NCBI GenBank assembly: GCA_028829895.1
Contig: CM054181.1
Coordinates: 48,480,759-48,544,758 of the forward strand
Direction: 5' to 3'
Source of the DNA: Sinotaia quadrata
Taxonomy: Eukaryota > Mollusca > Gastropoda > Architaenioglossa > Viviparidae
Length of the DNA stretch: 64,000 bases
Made by a program: the position numbers and the translations under genes. This document shows positions 10,729 through 23,831 of this stretch, piece after piece (the first letter of the stretch is position 1; every line of letters starts with the position of its first letter). The notes beneath the pieces were generated by a model. That model did no database searches and was not told the DNA's origin. It worked only from the letters and a program-made list of their open reading frames with translations.

Positions 10729-13700
10729 CGAGTTCTTTTGTATATATAACTAATATTGATACGTACCATTTGTGCAGGTATATTAATGCATATTTAGAAT
10801 TTGGAGTCATTTGGAACACTAAACAACTCACACATACGCCAGACACACTATAATAAATTTCATCCGGCTTGCTCTGTCTGCACAATGACTTTTTTTGTTG
10901 CTTTTCGATGGATATAAAGAAATTACAATTAGTCGAATTTTACACTTACCCCTGTCTTCATGCAATAACAAGCTGTCAGTAATCGTGTAATGTTCCTTCG
11001 GCTAATACGATTTTAATTATGTAATTATTTAATTAATTGCTTCTAACCTTGAAGTTAGTTCACGTATACTTGCCCGTTGAGTGAAAGAAAGCGTTTCCAG
11101 CATCATCAATGATATATACGTCATTTTATCAGAACGACGTCATAAACTTCAAGTTTAGAATTTAACGCCTCTCTAGATCGACCTGCATTACAAGTAGTAA
11201 CTTTGATTTTCTGGCACCCCTCCCCATCTTAACTAGAGTACCAATACTTTTTGTCCCAAAGAGGACTGTAGAATAACCCTGACCTACTAACCAATTCTTG
11301 GAGAGCCAGGTCCTACAAAAAGGCTCTCGATTTGTTCAAACCATATCCATCCCTAGGTATCAATTGTAATTATTAATAGGAGTTCAAACCATATCCATCC
11401 CTAGGTATCAATTGTAATTATTAATAAGAGTTCAAAGGTTCGTCGCACTCAGATTTCTATATAACACTTGTGAAAATTATTTCGGAATCCTCTTTCAATA
11501 AACGGCATTCTTTGTCGGATTCAACTTCTTTATAAAGTAGAGCATGTGACGTATGAAGTTGCAGATTTGCCTACATTTTTACAAAGTATGATCCAATTAT
11601 CAATGAGAGACTGGAAAGTCTCCCTCACATGATATGATCCAATTATCAATGAGAGACTGGAAAGTCTCCCTCACATGATATGAAAAAGAAATTGCTGACA
11701 TACCAATCAAGGGGAAATCATAGTAAGCCAGCCAACAGTCATGGCTGTTGCTCTACATTGATCTACATCCCACTCAGCCAAATCATCATGAAAATAAGAA
11801 ATAGGGTAGGAAATTAAATCGAAACTTACACTAAACCAAATCTACTATAAACGGGTGCAGTAAGACAATGAAAATGGTATCCATTCTCTGATCAATACTT
11901 TAAACATTTTCAGTGAGATTCAGATGAAAATCGGACTTTAAAAAAAAGGTTCAAATCATACAGAGAGCGAGACCAAATCCACAGAAAATCTGCAACTTGA
12001 CATGAGGAAAAAAATCAATGGAGGGAGATCGCAGGTATATAAGGGAGGACCATGCAAAGGAAAACACATACCTGAGGACACTTCAGCGCTAAGAAAATAT
12101 GGAGCCCGGAGTGTTGACACAGGTTAACAGAAAATATGAAAAATGTGTGAAAAAAATCTTCAACTGTAAAATAACGGTGATGACGAATGAAAGACGTGAA
12201 CGCATGTGTAACAGCGACCCATTTTTGGTGTTATAGTTTGTATGACATTTTTGCTGGGAGATGGGCAAGATGTTAATTCTACTCCACCCCGGGCCGCCGG
12301 TAATCTTAGGCTAATCCTCAAAACACACCTTCTGGCTGGCCACACGTGTTAGAAAGATGAATGATAGATATTTAGAGTAGTAGTTCTAGAAGATAGCTCG
12401 AGCCCCCACCCCACCCCGGATACATACAGCCAGAGTAGTAAGTAAATACATCGAACTAATTATAACATATAACATGTAAGTGAGTCACACTAATATGAGT
12501 GGTCTAATTATCAACATGAAATAACATAAGAGAGCATGGTTAAATATAGAGAATAGTTCAACTGTTACAATTACAGTTTATATGTATTTAAGTTCATAAT
12601 CATGACCATGTGGGGGGGGGTTAAGAGAACATTTATTTTGAGTCCTATGTCACTGTAGTACTTATTTCGTTCATTCGTATGAGCGAACTGTAAATGAGTT
12701 TATAAGAGAAAAGTGACTGCTTCTGAGTGAACTCTAAAAGTACTTTGAATAAAGTTCAATTTAAATTTGATAAAATCTTGACTGAAGCTGTGCAGTCATT
12801 GAGTTTATAATTATGTAACTTAGGATCATGTCATCTATTCTAGAGTCTCTATGAATGGATGCACACGTGGTCCGTTGAACCAGTCTTTGACCCATGGGTC
12901 ATTCTGCTTTGGTGTTGCTTGACTTGCTTCACGTTTCAATACTCATCAAAGTCAACAACCAAGATAAATTTCTTCTGTTATGGTGTTGTTTCACGGCTCG
13001 GCGCTCGTCGAATCAACATTAGAGATAATGTGCAAATCTGCCAGTAACGTACACATGGGCTAAGAATTCATCTTCCTGTGTTCTTTGATGGAACACTCTT
13101 ACTTACATGGTCATCATACATTTTAATATCAGAAGCGAAATATAACAATATAAAATAGAGTTATTGTCAAGAGATAAACATGAATATAATATAATTTAGA
13201 CAAGCAAAACCACATACCTTTGGCAGTAATATGTACAGAGGATGATTTCTTGCTGTGTTGATAACTAGCAATAAGGCTTAGTAATACGATTCTAACTTAT
13301 TAAGACTGGGAGCCAAAATACAGGTAGCCTCAACAGACAGCTGCATTTGACTAAAGATGTTCAGGTAGATTTCTGGCACGTTCATTGAACAAGGTTGAGC
13401 TGCACTTTGACTGGTTAATTTAGTAAGTGTTATATTCCAGCATTTGTTTAAAGACCCTGTCTCAACACGAGGATTTAAAGATTGTTAATTTTAACGTTAA
13501 ATCTATGCTGCTGACAGACTGGTGCCAGACTCACCCTTCAGTCCCCAAATTAATTCTCTCGGTTTAGATATTAATTATAATGACAGATGAATCTGTGTAA
13601 TATTTCGTGAAATTGGGCATTGTTATCCTAATAACGACTAATTATGCGTACAACTCATTCATTTTGACTCCGCCCCCAGCCCAATTCCCTTTAGTCTTCC

Positions 13701-13927
13701 GCTTGCTAATAATTAGTCAACTCCCGTTATTTGGATAACAAGAATATAAAAATTTAATATTTAACAAAATAGTGGATCCATAAATCAGTACATATAAATA
13801 CAAAGATCATTCGAACTACCTATTCTGTCTCTGAATGTTTATATGGATCGTAACACGAATGTTTAATCTCAGAGTTTGTCAGATACCCATTTATCTGTAT
13901 CATCAGTTGGTGGAGGGGTCCCTCGGC
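10729..13927. other. Non-coding stretch with two short tandem duplications
   Basis: No exon could be supported. Two direct tandem duplications are visible. One of about 47 bp lies at 11336-11431 (core CATATCCATCCCTAGGTATC). One of 46 bp lies at 11587-11681 (core CAATTATCAATGAGAGACTG). The rest is unique-looking AT-rich DNA. Confidence 0.55.

Positions 13928-13976
<49 letters not shown>
13928..13976. repeat. (CA)n microsatellite
   Basis: About 24 uninterrupted CA units. Confidence 0.95.
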
Positions 13977-15549
13977 TGGACTTCACAACTTGTCTCGCAT
14001 GAATAACGCACCTCGACATTAGGTTCTAATAGAACTCAATAGCCATAGAATTCGGCATCAACGGAAATGCCAACTGGAATTCCAAAACTAAATATAATGC
14101 ATAAATAATATATCTCATATAGAACATAAATAAAGAAATGCAAAATTGGATTAACAAATAACATAAAGAAAATACAGAAATATTAAAAATAAAATTGGCA
14201 AGGAATTATTATTGTTAAACTGTTGATTATCATTATTAAAGCATTTACTACAACAGTATGCAATTAAGTGTCAAAGTTTGGGGCTATTTCACTATTCCCG
14301 CATTCTCATCCATGGTAGGAGTAAGAAAATAGATCAGATAGTCGTTTACCATTTATAATTATAAACGAATCATATTCATGGGAATTGTTTTTCGTTCTAG
14401 AGCCAATGGAAGTTGTTTCATTCTAAACAGGTGAGCAGCAGGGTATGCTAAATGCAACCAGTTTATCTTTACTTACAGAAGTTTTTAGACCTCCTTCCTG
14501 AAGGCATGGAACCAGTTTATCTTTACTTATAGCAAATTTTAGACCTCCTACCCGAAGATATGCTTGTAATTCTAATAATTCTAAGTCTTTACAGAACCTT
14601 ATTTCAAAATCCATTGTGAAAAGTAGTTTAAAAGAATATATACAAGCCTACCAGGGTCGGATTAAGGTCAGCTGATGCCCTAAACACAGCCAAATAATGG
14701 AGCCTCTTCAGCTGTCAGATGACGTCATAGAGAGCAGAAAGTTGGCTGATTGGATGTAATAAAATAAAGCATAATTTTGTTTTAAATTATAAAATATGCT
14801 GATGTGCCCTTTCTATGAATCTGGAATTCCTTAAGATTCGATGGCTATAAACTATGGTACCCCTTTCCCTTGGTGTCCTAAGCACATGATTTTTCATGCC
14901 CTGGAGCACACTGACAAAGAACTTTTCTTAGTGCTTTACCGAATGTAGCAGACGACGCTTTTGATACGATGGTTGAATAGTCTCGTGATGTCTGATAGTT
15001 GGAACTGCCAAAAATATTTATATATTCTACAGTTTTTGGAGACGCCAGATTAAAGTATTTAACGACAAACTTATTCTTCTTGACCTGCAAATATAATTTT
15101 TCAGATTTTCCATTCGCCTTTTCCAATAATCATACGTAACGTAAATAGGGGAAATGACGTCATCTTCTCAACAGATAATCGTCATTCTAGTACTTATGAC
15201 ACTAATATTATAGCTATAATTATTCTCAACCCTACTCTCAAATTGTCAGAATAAGTGCGAATCATTTCCCTCAACATCGGTTTCGGTAAATATATATGCA
15301 GCTGATTTTATTTGATTGTGCACTTTATAATTCAAATTCGTTGTTCTAAATACGCTGTAATTATAAAGTAAATAAACACTACAATTATAATATAAAGTAA
15401 ATGTAGGTATACTTTCACTATTAGCCTATATACCAGTAATTTCAAAACTTTCTCGGTTCGTGGCGCCTTTGATGTATCAGGATCTTTTTCACGGCGTCCA
15501 AGGACCAAAAAAAAATCTACCAATTACGTTTATGTTAGTACAGGTGGGT
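13977..15549. other. Non-coding stretch, possible decayed transposon
   Basis: An imperfect two-unit tandem duplication of about 65 bp lies at 14455-14560. From about 14651 the sequence opens with CCAGGGTCGGATTAAGG, which resembles the start of hAT-type elements in animals, but I could not find a matching inverted end or a convincing transposase. A minus-strand 82-codon open frame (14878-15126) lies in the same area and is unassigned. Confidence 0.35.
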
Positions 15550-17090
15550 CTGATTAAACTGTGCGGGATGAGTGCGGGATGAGTGCGGGACAGTGCAGAC
15601 AGACATACGCGCTTCCCCGAACATGGTTTTAAGGTACATACCCTCAAAGATACTGCCAAAATTAAGATATTCACCAATTATCAAACCTCCAACCTTGCAT
15701 TCTCTTCCAATATGCGGACAGTGCGCGCACAAACAGGCACTCGACTAAACTGTGCGGGCTGTGCGAGACAGTGCGGGCAGATATACGCGCTTCCCCGAAA
15801 CAGGTTTTTATGCACGCACCCTTCAAGACACTGCCCAAAATAAAATGTTTACCATTTTTAACAACATTCCAACCGTGCGTTGTCATACAATAATTATTTC
15901 AATAATTGATAGGTATATAGCATATCTAATGGTGCACCTAGTGCGGGCAGACACACGCCCTTCCCCGAACAGGTTTTCATGCATATACTCTCTAGCTCAC
16001 TGACCTACACCCTAATTTTCATAACATTCTAAAAGTGTTTTCTCATGCAGAAATTATTTCATTAAATTATGCGTAAAGTATCAGACAGAACGGTGTACTT
16101 TGTGCGGGCAGACACACGCCCTTCCCTGAACAGGTTTTCATGAATACTTTCTCAAACAACTTTAACACCGAGAAGCTATACAAAAATTTTGAAATACTTC
16201 TAACCGTGCGTTCTCAGGCAATAAATATTTCAATAATTTATGTGTAAAATAGCATATTTGATGATGCAATACTGTATAAATTATTGAAATAGTTATTGCA
16301 TGAGAGAGCACTGTTAGAATGTTTTCAAAATTAAGGTATGGCTTGTCTGTATGAGTGTTTTTGAAAATATGTGCAATGAAATCTATTCAAGGAAGCTCGT
16401 GTGTCTGCCCGCACATAATAATGGTGCATATAAAGCACCATTTCACATAAATTAATGAAATAATTCCTGCATGAGAACGCACGGCTAGAACGTTTTCAAA
16501 ATACGTGTATAGCTTCTCTGTGTCAGTGTGTTTGAGAGTATATATAGCTTCTCTGTGTCAGTGTGTTTGAGAGTATATATAGCTTCTCTGTGTCAGTGTG
16601 TTTGAGAGTATATATAGTTTCTCTGTGTCAGTGTGTTAGAGAGTATATATAGCTTCTCTGTGTCAGTGTGTTAGAGAGTATATAGGCCTATAGCTTCTCT
16701 GTGTCAGTGTGTTTGAGAGTATATATAGTTTCTCTGTGTCAGTGTGTTAGAGAGTATATATAGCTTCTCTGTGTCAGTGTGTTAGAGAGTATATAGGCCT
16801 ATAGCTTCTCTGTGTCAGTGTGTTTGAGAGTATATATAGTTTCTCTGTGTGAGTGTGTTAGAGAGTATATATAGCTTCTCTGTGTCAGTGTGTTAGAGAG
16901 TATATGAATGAAAACCTGTTCTCGTAAGAGTACGGATCTGCGCACATTAGGTGCACCATTAGATATGCTATATCATATGTATAAATTATTCAAATATTTA
17001 TTGTGTTAGAACGCACTGTTTAAAAGTTTTGAAAATTAGTGCATACCTACTCTGTATTAGTGTGTCTGAGACAATATGCATAAGAACCTT
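15550..17090. repeat. Head-to-head (foldback) satellite array
   Basis: Four diverged units of about 165-175 bp run left to right. Each contains a form of GTGCGGGCAGACACACGCCC, then GAACAGGTTTTCATG and a GTGCGTTCTC-type segment (starts near 15585, 15765, 15940 and 16100). From about 16268 the same elements appear as reverse complements: near 16395 as CTCGTGTGTCTGCCCGCACA and near 16905 as GAATGAAAACCTGTTC. The array is therefore a large imperfect palindrome centred near 16270. No protein-coding signal is seen. Confidence 0.75.
16505..16905. repeat. ~35-bp minisatellite inside the foldback array
   Basis: About eleven units share the core CTTCTCTGTGTCAGTGTGTT. Some carry a 7-base TAGGCCTA-type insertion, and pairs of variants recur in blocks, indicating higher-order duplication. 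The unit corresponds to a segment of the foldback satellite that expanded on the right arm only. Confidence 0.9.
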
Positions 17091-17339
17091 GGAGATGGGA
17101 GATGGGGTATATTGGAAGGGTTTCACCTGTTTTCCATTTTGTGTTATGTGCACTTCCTCGACCCCACTCCTGACAAAATGTCCAAGTCCACTCTTGGTCT
17201 ATTCTCACTCAATGAACATGCAAATTGGTCATTATCTGGTGTCACTTGTACCTCATTCATAGTTGAAGGGTACCATGTCTGCTCTGAAGACTTTAACCTT
17301 TATCGTGACTATGTGTCGTCTATTCAATAATATTGTATT

Positions 17340-17650
17340 TTGTTGACAATAATATTGTATTTTGTTAGCTTTGACTTGAGAATTTGTTTAACACGTTTTT
17401 CATACTTTCTCTTAAACTTTATGTTTTCCCAGAAGGTCTTGGTGTCTGAGTGTTTGGCATCAGTTGTTCTATTCTGGAATTTCTTTTGAAGTCTTGGTAC
17501 AGTCTTCCAGGGTAGGTTTTGAATATTTTGTTTTTTGGAATTGCTGATCTACTGCAGTTTAGATCTTCGGACTCTATCTCTTTAGACTGGCCGAGTCCTA
17601 ATAGTCTTTGTTTTGAATTTTCTACTGCAGTCTTACTATTTCTGCAAGTA
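17340..17650 (-). mobile_element. Fragment of a non-LTR retrotransposon (pre-RT region), copy A
   Basis: The minus strand gives broken frames resembling the region just upstream of the reverse transcriptase domain in R4/Dong-type LINEs: a DQQFQK-like stretch and further on TKTFWENI, comparable to the usual E.FW..IW element. It aligns with the better-supported fragment at 27.0-27.29 kb. It has several stops and shifts and is clearly dead. Confidence 0.45.
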
Positions 17651-20002
17651 AAATTATATTATTGACTAATGCCTCTCAGTTTTCCTTTTTTTATACATTG
17701 TTGCTGTCATTTACCTTCTTTCTTTCCTAGTGCACTCTATTGTCTATTCCAAGTTGGTATAATTTAAATAATAAAGCTTCATGCTAAAAAGAGGAGAGGT
17801 ACTTTTATATATGGTAATTGTGCTACCATTGAGGTAGTAATGGTCTATTTGTTTATAGAGCTCAGGAAAGAGAGTTGTTATATTCCCATTCACTTGTTTC
17901 AGATAATAGGTCTTTTCTAATGTCGTATATGTAGAATCATGGATATACCTCATCACAGAAATAAATGCGACTTTGATCTACATAACAGCAATGTACTTTT
18001 TTTAAAAAATCATTGTTTAGTTTCATCTTTTGGGTATTTCAGAGCCCAAGAAAAATGTATGATTATAGCATTGAGATTTGATAGAGTTTCAAAAATTGAG
18101 TATCTTGATTTATCTAATCCTAATTTGTACAGTTTTAGGGGAAACAACTCATCCCCAAAATAGCAAATAATAAATAGAAAGAAAGAAAAAAATTACATAG
18201 CATTCATAATATCAAGTTAAAACAAACATTGCATCATCTTTCGTCATGGTAAAATAAGTATAATTTTATCATTCAAGATATCAAGTTCAAATAAGTATGC
18301 TGTGGACAATTCAAATTTAAAATCATTAAGAAATTTCGCTACATGGAGTTTGCTATTTGAAAGTAAGAGGAGCTAACGAAGAATATGTTGCTGATTTTTG
18401 CAAAATATATATTTGTTTGTCTTGAATTCGTATCCTGCTTTATAGAATAAATTTTCTAGAAAAAAAAAAGGGACAAGAATTTCATTTTAAAAAATAACAG
18501 CATTGAGAAAAAAACCGTTTTTAAAAAAGTATCTACATAAGGGAAACGCTGCATGCATATACAGCCAGAGAAGTTTTTGTTTTCATGTTGTCATTGTCTA
18601 GTCTTGTCTGTAGGTAGTAAAGACATTATAATACTAGTTTTATTGTGCCAAACCTTTGCTGTTGTCAGTTATTTGGTCTTACTGTTACCTTCATTTACTG
18701 TCTGTTTACCTTTGCCTTTATTCTTCAAAGATTTTAGATGGATATTGCTAAAATGCTTAGTCATTAAAAAAAAAAATAGTAAAATTATGGAAATTAAAGC
18801 TAAATGATTATCAATACTGTGTTCAAATAACAAAACCAAATTTTAATTATTGGAATATATACTTATATTTTTTAATCATTTATTGAATTATTATTTATTA
18901 TGACGGTAATAGCATTATGTTCTATCTGTTCTTGTTTTTTATCAAACCATCCATACAGAAGTATATCAAGCCAAGATAAAAACAGCAATATCGTGTGCTT
19001 AGTTTGATTGGTATTATGAGTAACAGCCACTGGATGCTAAGTTCTCTTATATCATCTGAAAAAGAAATGTATTTCCTGATTTTCCTTTGTCATTGTTACG
19101 CATAGCATTGTGGGTAATTATACAAAATGAAAACATTCATTTAATCATAGTCATCATGTCCGTCATTGTGTCTGTCATCGTGTCTGTATGTCCTTCTGTC
19201 TGTCCATTCGTCTGTCCATCTTATATGTGAGGACCTTCCTCTGGGGGTTTGAATGAGTCAAAAAGAAATTTGCCTCAAATTGTTGTGTATTTCCTATTGT
19301 CCATCTTATGGGGTACCAACAGTCCTGAGTGGAATTACTTAATTATGATAAATAATCCAGAGATTAGTTTGGACTCTGACTGTATTTCATGCACATGTGA
19401 TGTGAATGGGGCTAATGACATTTTTGTAGTAATTTAAGAATGACCGTATCAAGAGTGAGAGTGTAAAGACTTAGTTAGTGTGCAGAGATATGTTGGTGGA
19501 GCAGGCCCATAGGTTTTCATTGGTTTTCAGCCCCATGGTCAATATAGCTGATTCATCGGAGTTGGTCACCACGCTTGGTTCATACTGTTGTTCCTGGAGC
19601 AAGATAGACAGAAGTCAGATGTTGAGCTAATTGCGTGGTTAGGCAATGAAATAAACACGAGAACTGGTGGCCTGATTGCTAGTCATATTGGACTGGTGTG
19701 TTGCAGAACTGGTGTGCACAAGAGTGTGTGAATCAGATGATAACCAGAACTAAAGGCCTGCAGAAACTTCATGTGAGCTGAAAACGCGTGTCTCCTGACT
19801 TCACTAGACTAGCTGCTAGGTGTGATCCCGAGCAAGTAACCAGCGATCTCAAGGTCATGTTTATTTACTGCTGCTTGTAGACTCTCACGCTCTAATATTC
19901 CTTGATGAGAATTCGAAACTGCTCTTAGGGACTCTTTTATTAATAATTTTTTTTATTATTGTCATAAAGACTCAATAGTTATTTGGACAATATTTGAATA
20001 AT

Positions 20003-20056
20003 CCGTGCGCCGGAAGTCACGCTGACCAGAATGAGTGTCACGATAATTAAATGCAT
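20003..20056 (-). pseudogene. Truncated signal-peptide exon (copy A of the secreted-precursor gene)
   Basis: From the ATG at 20056 the minus strand reads a signal peptide with the same hydrophobic core and VTSGA end as copies B and C. The homology stops at 20003 and the frame runs into unrelated sequence, stopping within nine codons. Exons 2 and 3 are missing from this copy because the deletion joins sequence matching 31.27 kb directly to sequence matching 36.94 kb. No functional product is expected. Confidence 0.8.
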
Positions 20057-20499
20057 GAGTTCTATTCTGTGTGAGAAAAAATCCATTTCGTGTGATTTAG
20101 TCAAGACCCATTCTTTGAAAGTTAAAACCTAATTAGGTGTAGCAATAGTTTGTGTGCTGGGTGAATGATATGAAGTTAAACTGCGATTCTACCCGAGTTA
20201 AGACCTGAATGTTTGTCAGGAATTCCACTTCTTACCACTTAGAATGTTTGCTTCAATTTTTTTTTAATTCTACAAATGTGTTAGGAAATAAGATCTAAGC
20301 TCTATTCTGAGTAGCAGAGTAGTTAGGCGTGAGTAAAGCAGCATTAAGCCACATGAAAACATTTATACCAATTGTTTGTAAAGCAAATTTAACCGACTTC
20401 TATGTAACCAACATAAGCCCTACTCAGTATAACATTTAAGCCCCATTCCTCTATGACAAAGTTAAGCCTAATTCTGAAAAAAATCAAACAATTATAACC

Positions 20500-20611
<112 letters not shown>

Positions 20612-21085
20612 TATATATATATATGAGAAAGTCAGAGATTAGACAAATATATATAAGATAAAATAAAACCCATTATGTTCAGTAAAACAAAAGCTAGTCC
20701 AATTAATGTGCTAAGATGAAGTTAAACTCATTATATTAAGTCAGACAAAGGTTAACTCAAATACGTGTACGATAAAGTCAAAACCCATTATATGCTAGAA
20801 AATCAGTTACACTCAGTTCCAAGTGATTAATACAAGCATCAGCGCTACCCCACCCCCCAAAAAAAGAAAAGAAAAGAAGAAAAAATAGAAAAGAAAAGAA
20901 AAGAAAGAACTGCAGGAAAATGAATTAAATCTATAACCGATAAAAATAATATTTTATATATAATCAAATTATGAAAGAATATGACACTTTAGGTAACTAT
21001 GCATATTATAATGATAATCAAGACTTATTATTTGTGAGTGAGACAAGATGTCGGAAAATGTGCCATTCCAGAGAGGATGTAAAAT

Positions 21086-21849
21086 AAATGGTCTTTATTA
21101 AATCAACAATCAAATGAACATAATCTAAAGAGCATTGACATTTACATCACTTCACAACAATGTTCAGTTAATGCTGGACATTTATTCAGTTTATCCTAGC
21201 ATAGATTTAAGCAGTCAATGAACACAATATAATCAAGTTCATGGACATCATCAAGGAATGAGAGTAGAGTTTCAGAGAAATAATTAAAGTCAATACACGT
21301 AACCTTTTAAAAGATGGCGGCTGTCGCCGGCACGTGTTCACAAGCATGCAGTTGTCTTTCTTATTTAGTTGTGGCCCCATGTGGCCCTTCTAGACATGTT
21401 ACACAACTGTTCCAGAATCTTCGACATGCTCTCCAAGCACTCGTTATAGGATCATCCTGAACTTGATATGCGCTATCAAGCACAACAGGAGGAATGTTCT
21501 TGAATTTCCGTGTGCGTTTAGTCAATACACCACGAGAAACATTCTAGTCTTCGTGAAGTCTTGAGACCAAACAAGCCACAAATTTCCACCATATTGGTTC
21601 TCGAACAGAATTCACCGAAATCAACTTACAGCAACATGTTGTTTCACTACAACGCTGGATTTACACACCAACGTAACCAAGCACAGTACAGTAGTCACTT
21701 TAGTATGAAGCACCAAAACGAAATATGACTGCTTTTCTTCAAAAGTCAAATTAAGGCAGCACTAAATTTCTGGCATTTTTATCTCTAAAACTCCTTTCTC
21801 TCTTACAAACATTGTCAACTTACAAATCCTGCAACAATTATTTAGCCTG

Positions 21850-21912
<63 letters not shown>

Positions 21913-22449
21913 GTGTAAGATATATAGCAATGATCAAAATTCAGAAGTATTAATGAACATGTTGTACATTATACTTCTGAATTTTGATATACTTCTGAAC
22001 ATAGAAATAATGGTTCAATTACATAACCATTCTCTAATTCAAATCAGATCAATAGCAAACATTTATGAAATATTCTAAGTCCATTCTTTCCTTATCAATT
22101 AGCTAACTTACCATAATCTAACAGTCGCCTTTATTACCAGACCTGAGTTATATTCAAATTAAAAATTATTAGAATAGAATACTTTTTCAACAAAGAAACT
22201 TTTCGTCCATTCCATTGGATGAGTTTGATATGAACAAGTATGAGACTATTAGTGAGAAAAACTACTCATCCAGTTGGAACTAGTTTGCATTGCATCAGCA
22301 ATTTCTAGCCTATTCTCAAGTATTTACTCTGACATTTACGAAAAGTACCATCATAAGGAGTGTCAAAGGTCGGGTCAATTTGACAATTTAACAATTTATA
22401 TAATAATTAAATCTAGAAATAGGGATAGGGAAATTTACACAGTACTAGT
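21086..22449. other. Segment of copy A with no counterpart in B or C
   Basis: Copy A homology to B breaks at about 21085 and resumes at about 22450. The 1.36 kb between has a less AT-rich core (about 21300-21720) and a (CA)n run at 21853-21907. It may be an insertion, but I see no terminal repeats or coding capacity that would name it. Confidence 0.4.
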
Positions 22450-23237
22450 ATACAATTAAATAAAAACAAGAAATTAATAAACTTAGTTTTAAATAATGAG
22501 GCAATCCAAATCCTTCCTGTAAATGATAAATAAGCATGCCGATGAGCAGATAGATAATCACTTACTACTACAACTATTTATAGTTAGCATTATTATTACA
22601 GATGATTGTTATTAAAGAATGGCTTATTCAATACATTTTGAAAATGATGATCAAATGCAAGTGATGGTGATGATTATTAAAAGAACTGATAAACACAAAC
22701 AGAAACACACAATTATGAACGAAATGAAAACTATTGCTTTTCGCACCCAAATGAAATTAAACTATTTAAAGCAATCTTTCATTATTTTTTCCTTACTGCT
22801 GAAACTAAACTCATACCCGCAAAGATGCAGTAACGATTAATGTTAAATGTTCAAATTTAAAATAATAATATTTCAAATAAAATAAAATTTTGACCAATGA
22901 AATAAATTCAATTCATCTTCGTTTATCTGAAATCTTAACCTGGCTTCAGTTCTGCGCTATGTGAAGAGTTCAATTCTATAATTATCATTTACCGTAAATG
23001 GAAGTGCACTACGTGGAAATGAAAGATAACTACATAATCATTATCTGGGCGACGATGTTGATGCCTTCTACTATCTCATGCATATTTGTCATTTTATAAC
23101 TTTTCTTGTCTTCGTGACACTACTTCCTGTTTACCAACTCTATTAATCTTAAATCGACGTCAGATATCGGCATTCATACTGTTACACCTAGACTACGCCC
23201 CGAAACGAACCTTTTAAAACATGCTGCTGAATTATAC

Positions 23238-23429
<192 letters not shown>

Positions 23430-23439
23430 TGATTTTTTT

Positions 23440-23831
23440 CTAATTAGATTTTGTTACGCGTGGTTTTCCCTGTGTTCTGGTCTGATAATTGCGGCCAAGA
23501 AAAGCGGCCGCAAGACAAATGAATATCGACTCCATTCTTTTCAAAATGTTTATTAGAAAGACCTCTTAATGGTAGTGATTATTACCAAGTTTTCTTTAGC
23601 CATTGTCGTCTGCTATTGGGAAACCCCACAGGATTAGGACTAGAGTATGTTTTATAGAAAGTTTTGTTTGTGTGAAAAAAAAATCACTTATCTCGTCCTT
23701 GCCCTTGATTTTCACTTAATTCTTAAGTTCCAATCAAAATCTGGCAGTGGACGCGCCAGAGGTTTATTTAAATTAGATTTTGTCACACGTGGTTTTCCCT
23801 GTGTTCTGTTCTGATAATTGCGGCCAAGGGA
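23440..23831. repeat. Direct repeat pair of ~65 bp
   Basis: Positions about 23440-23505 and 23766-23831 share TGGTTTTCCCTGTGTTCTG and the flanking TCTGATAATTGCGGCCAAG with few mismatches. About 260 bases separate the copies. Confidence 0.75.

Noticed and set aside
14651..15126. hAT-like element start and an 82-codon frame
   Set aside because: Only one end resembles a known terminal sequence. No matching inverted end, target-site duplication or recognisable transposase motif.
19830..19960. Conserved block repeated near 31.1 and 51.1 kb, considered as a tRNA-derived SINE
   Set aside because: The GAATTCGAAACTGC segment only weakly resembles a B box, there is no A box at the right distance, and the repetition is explained by the A/B/C duplications.
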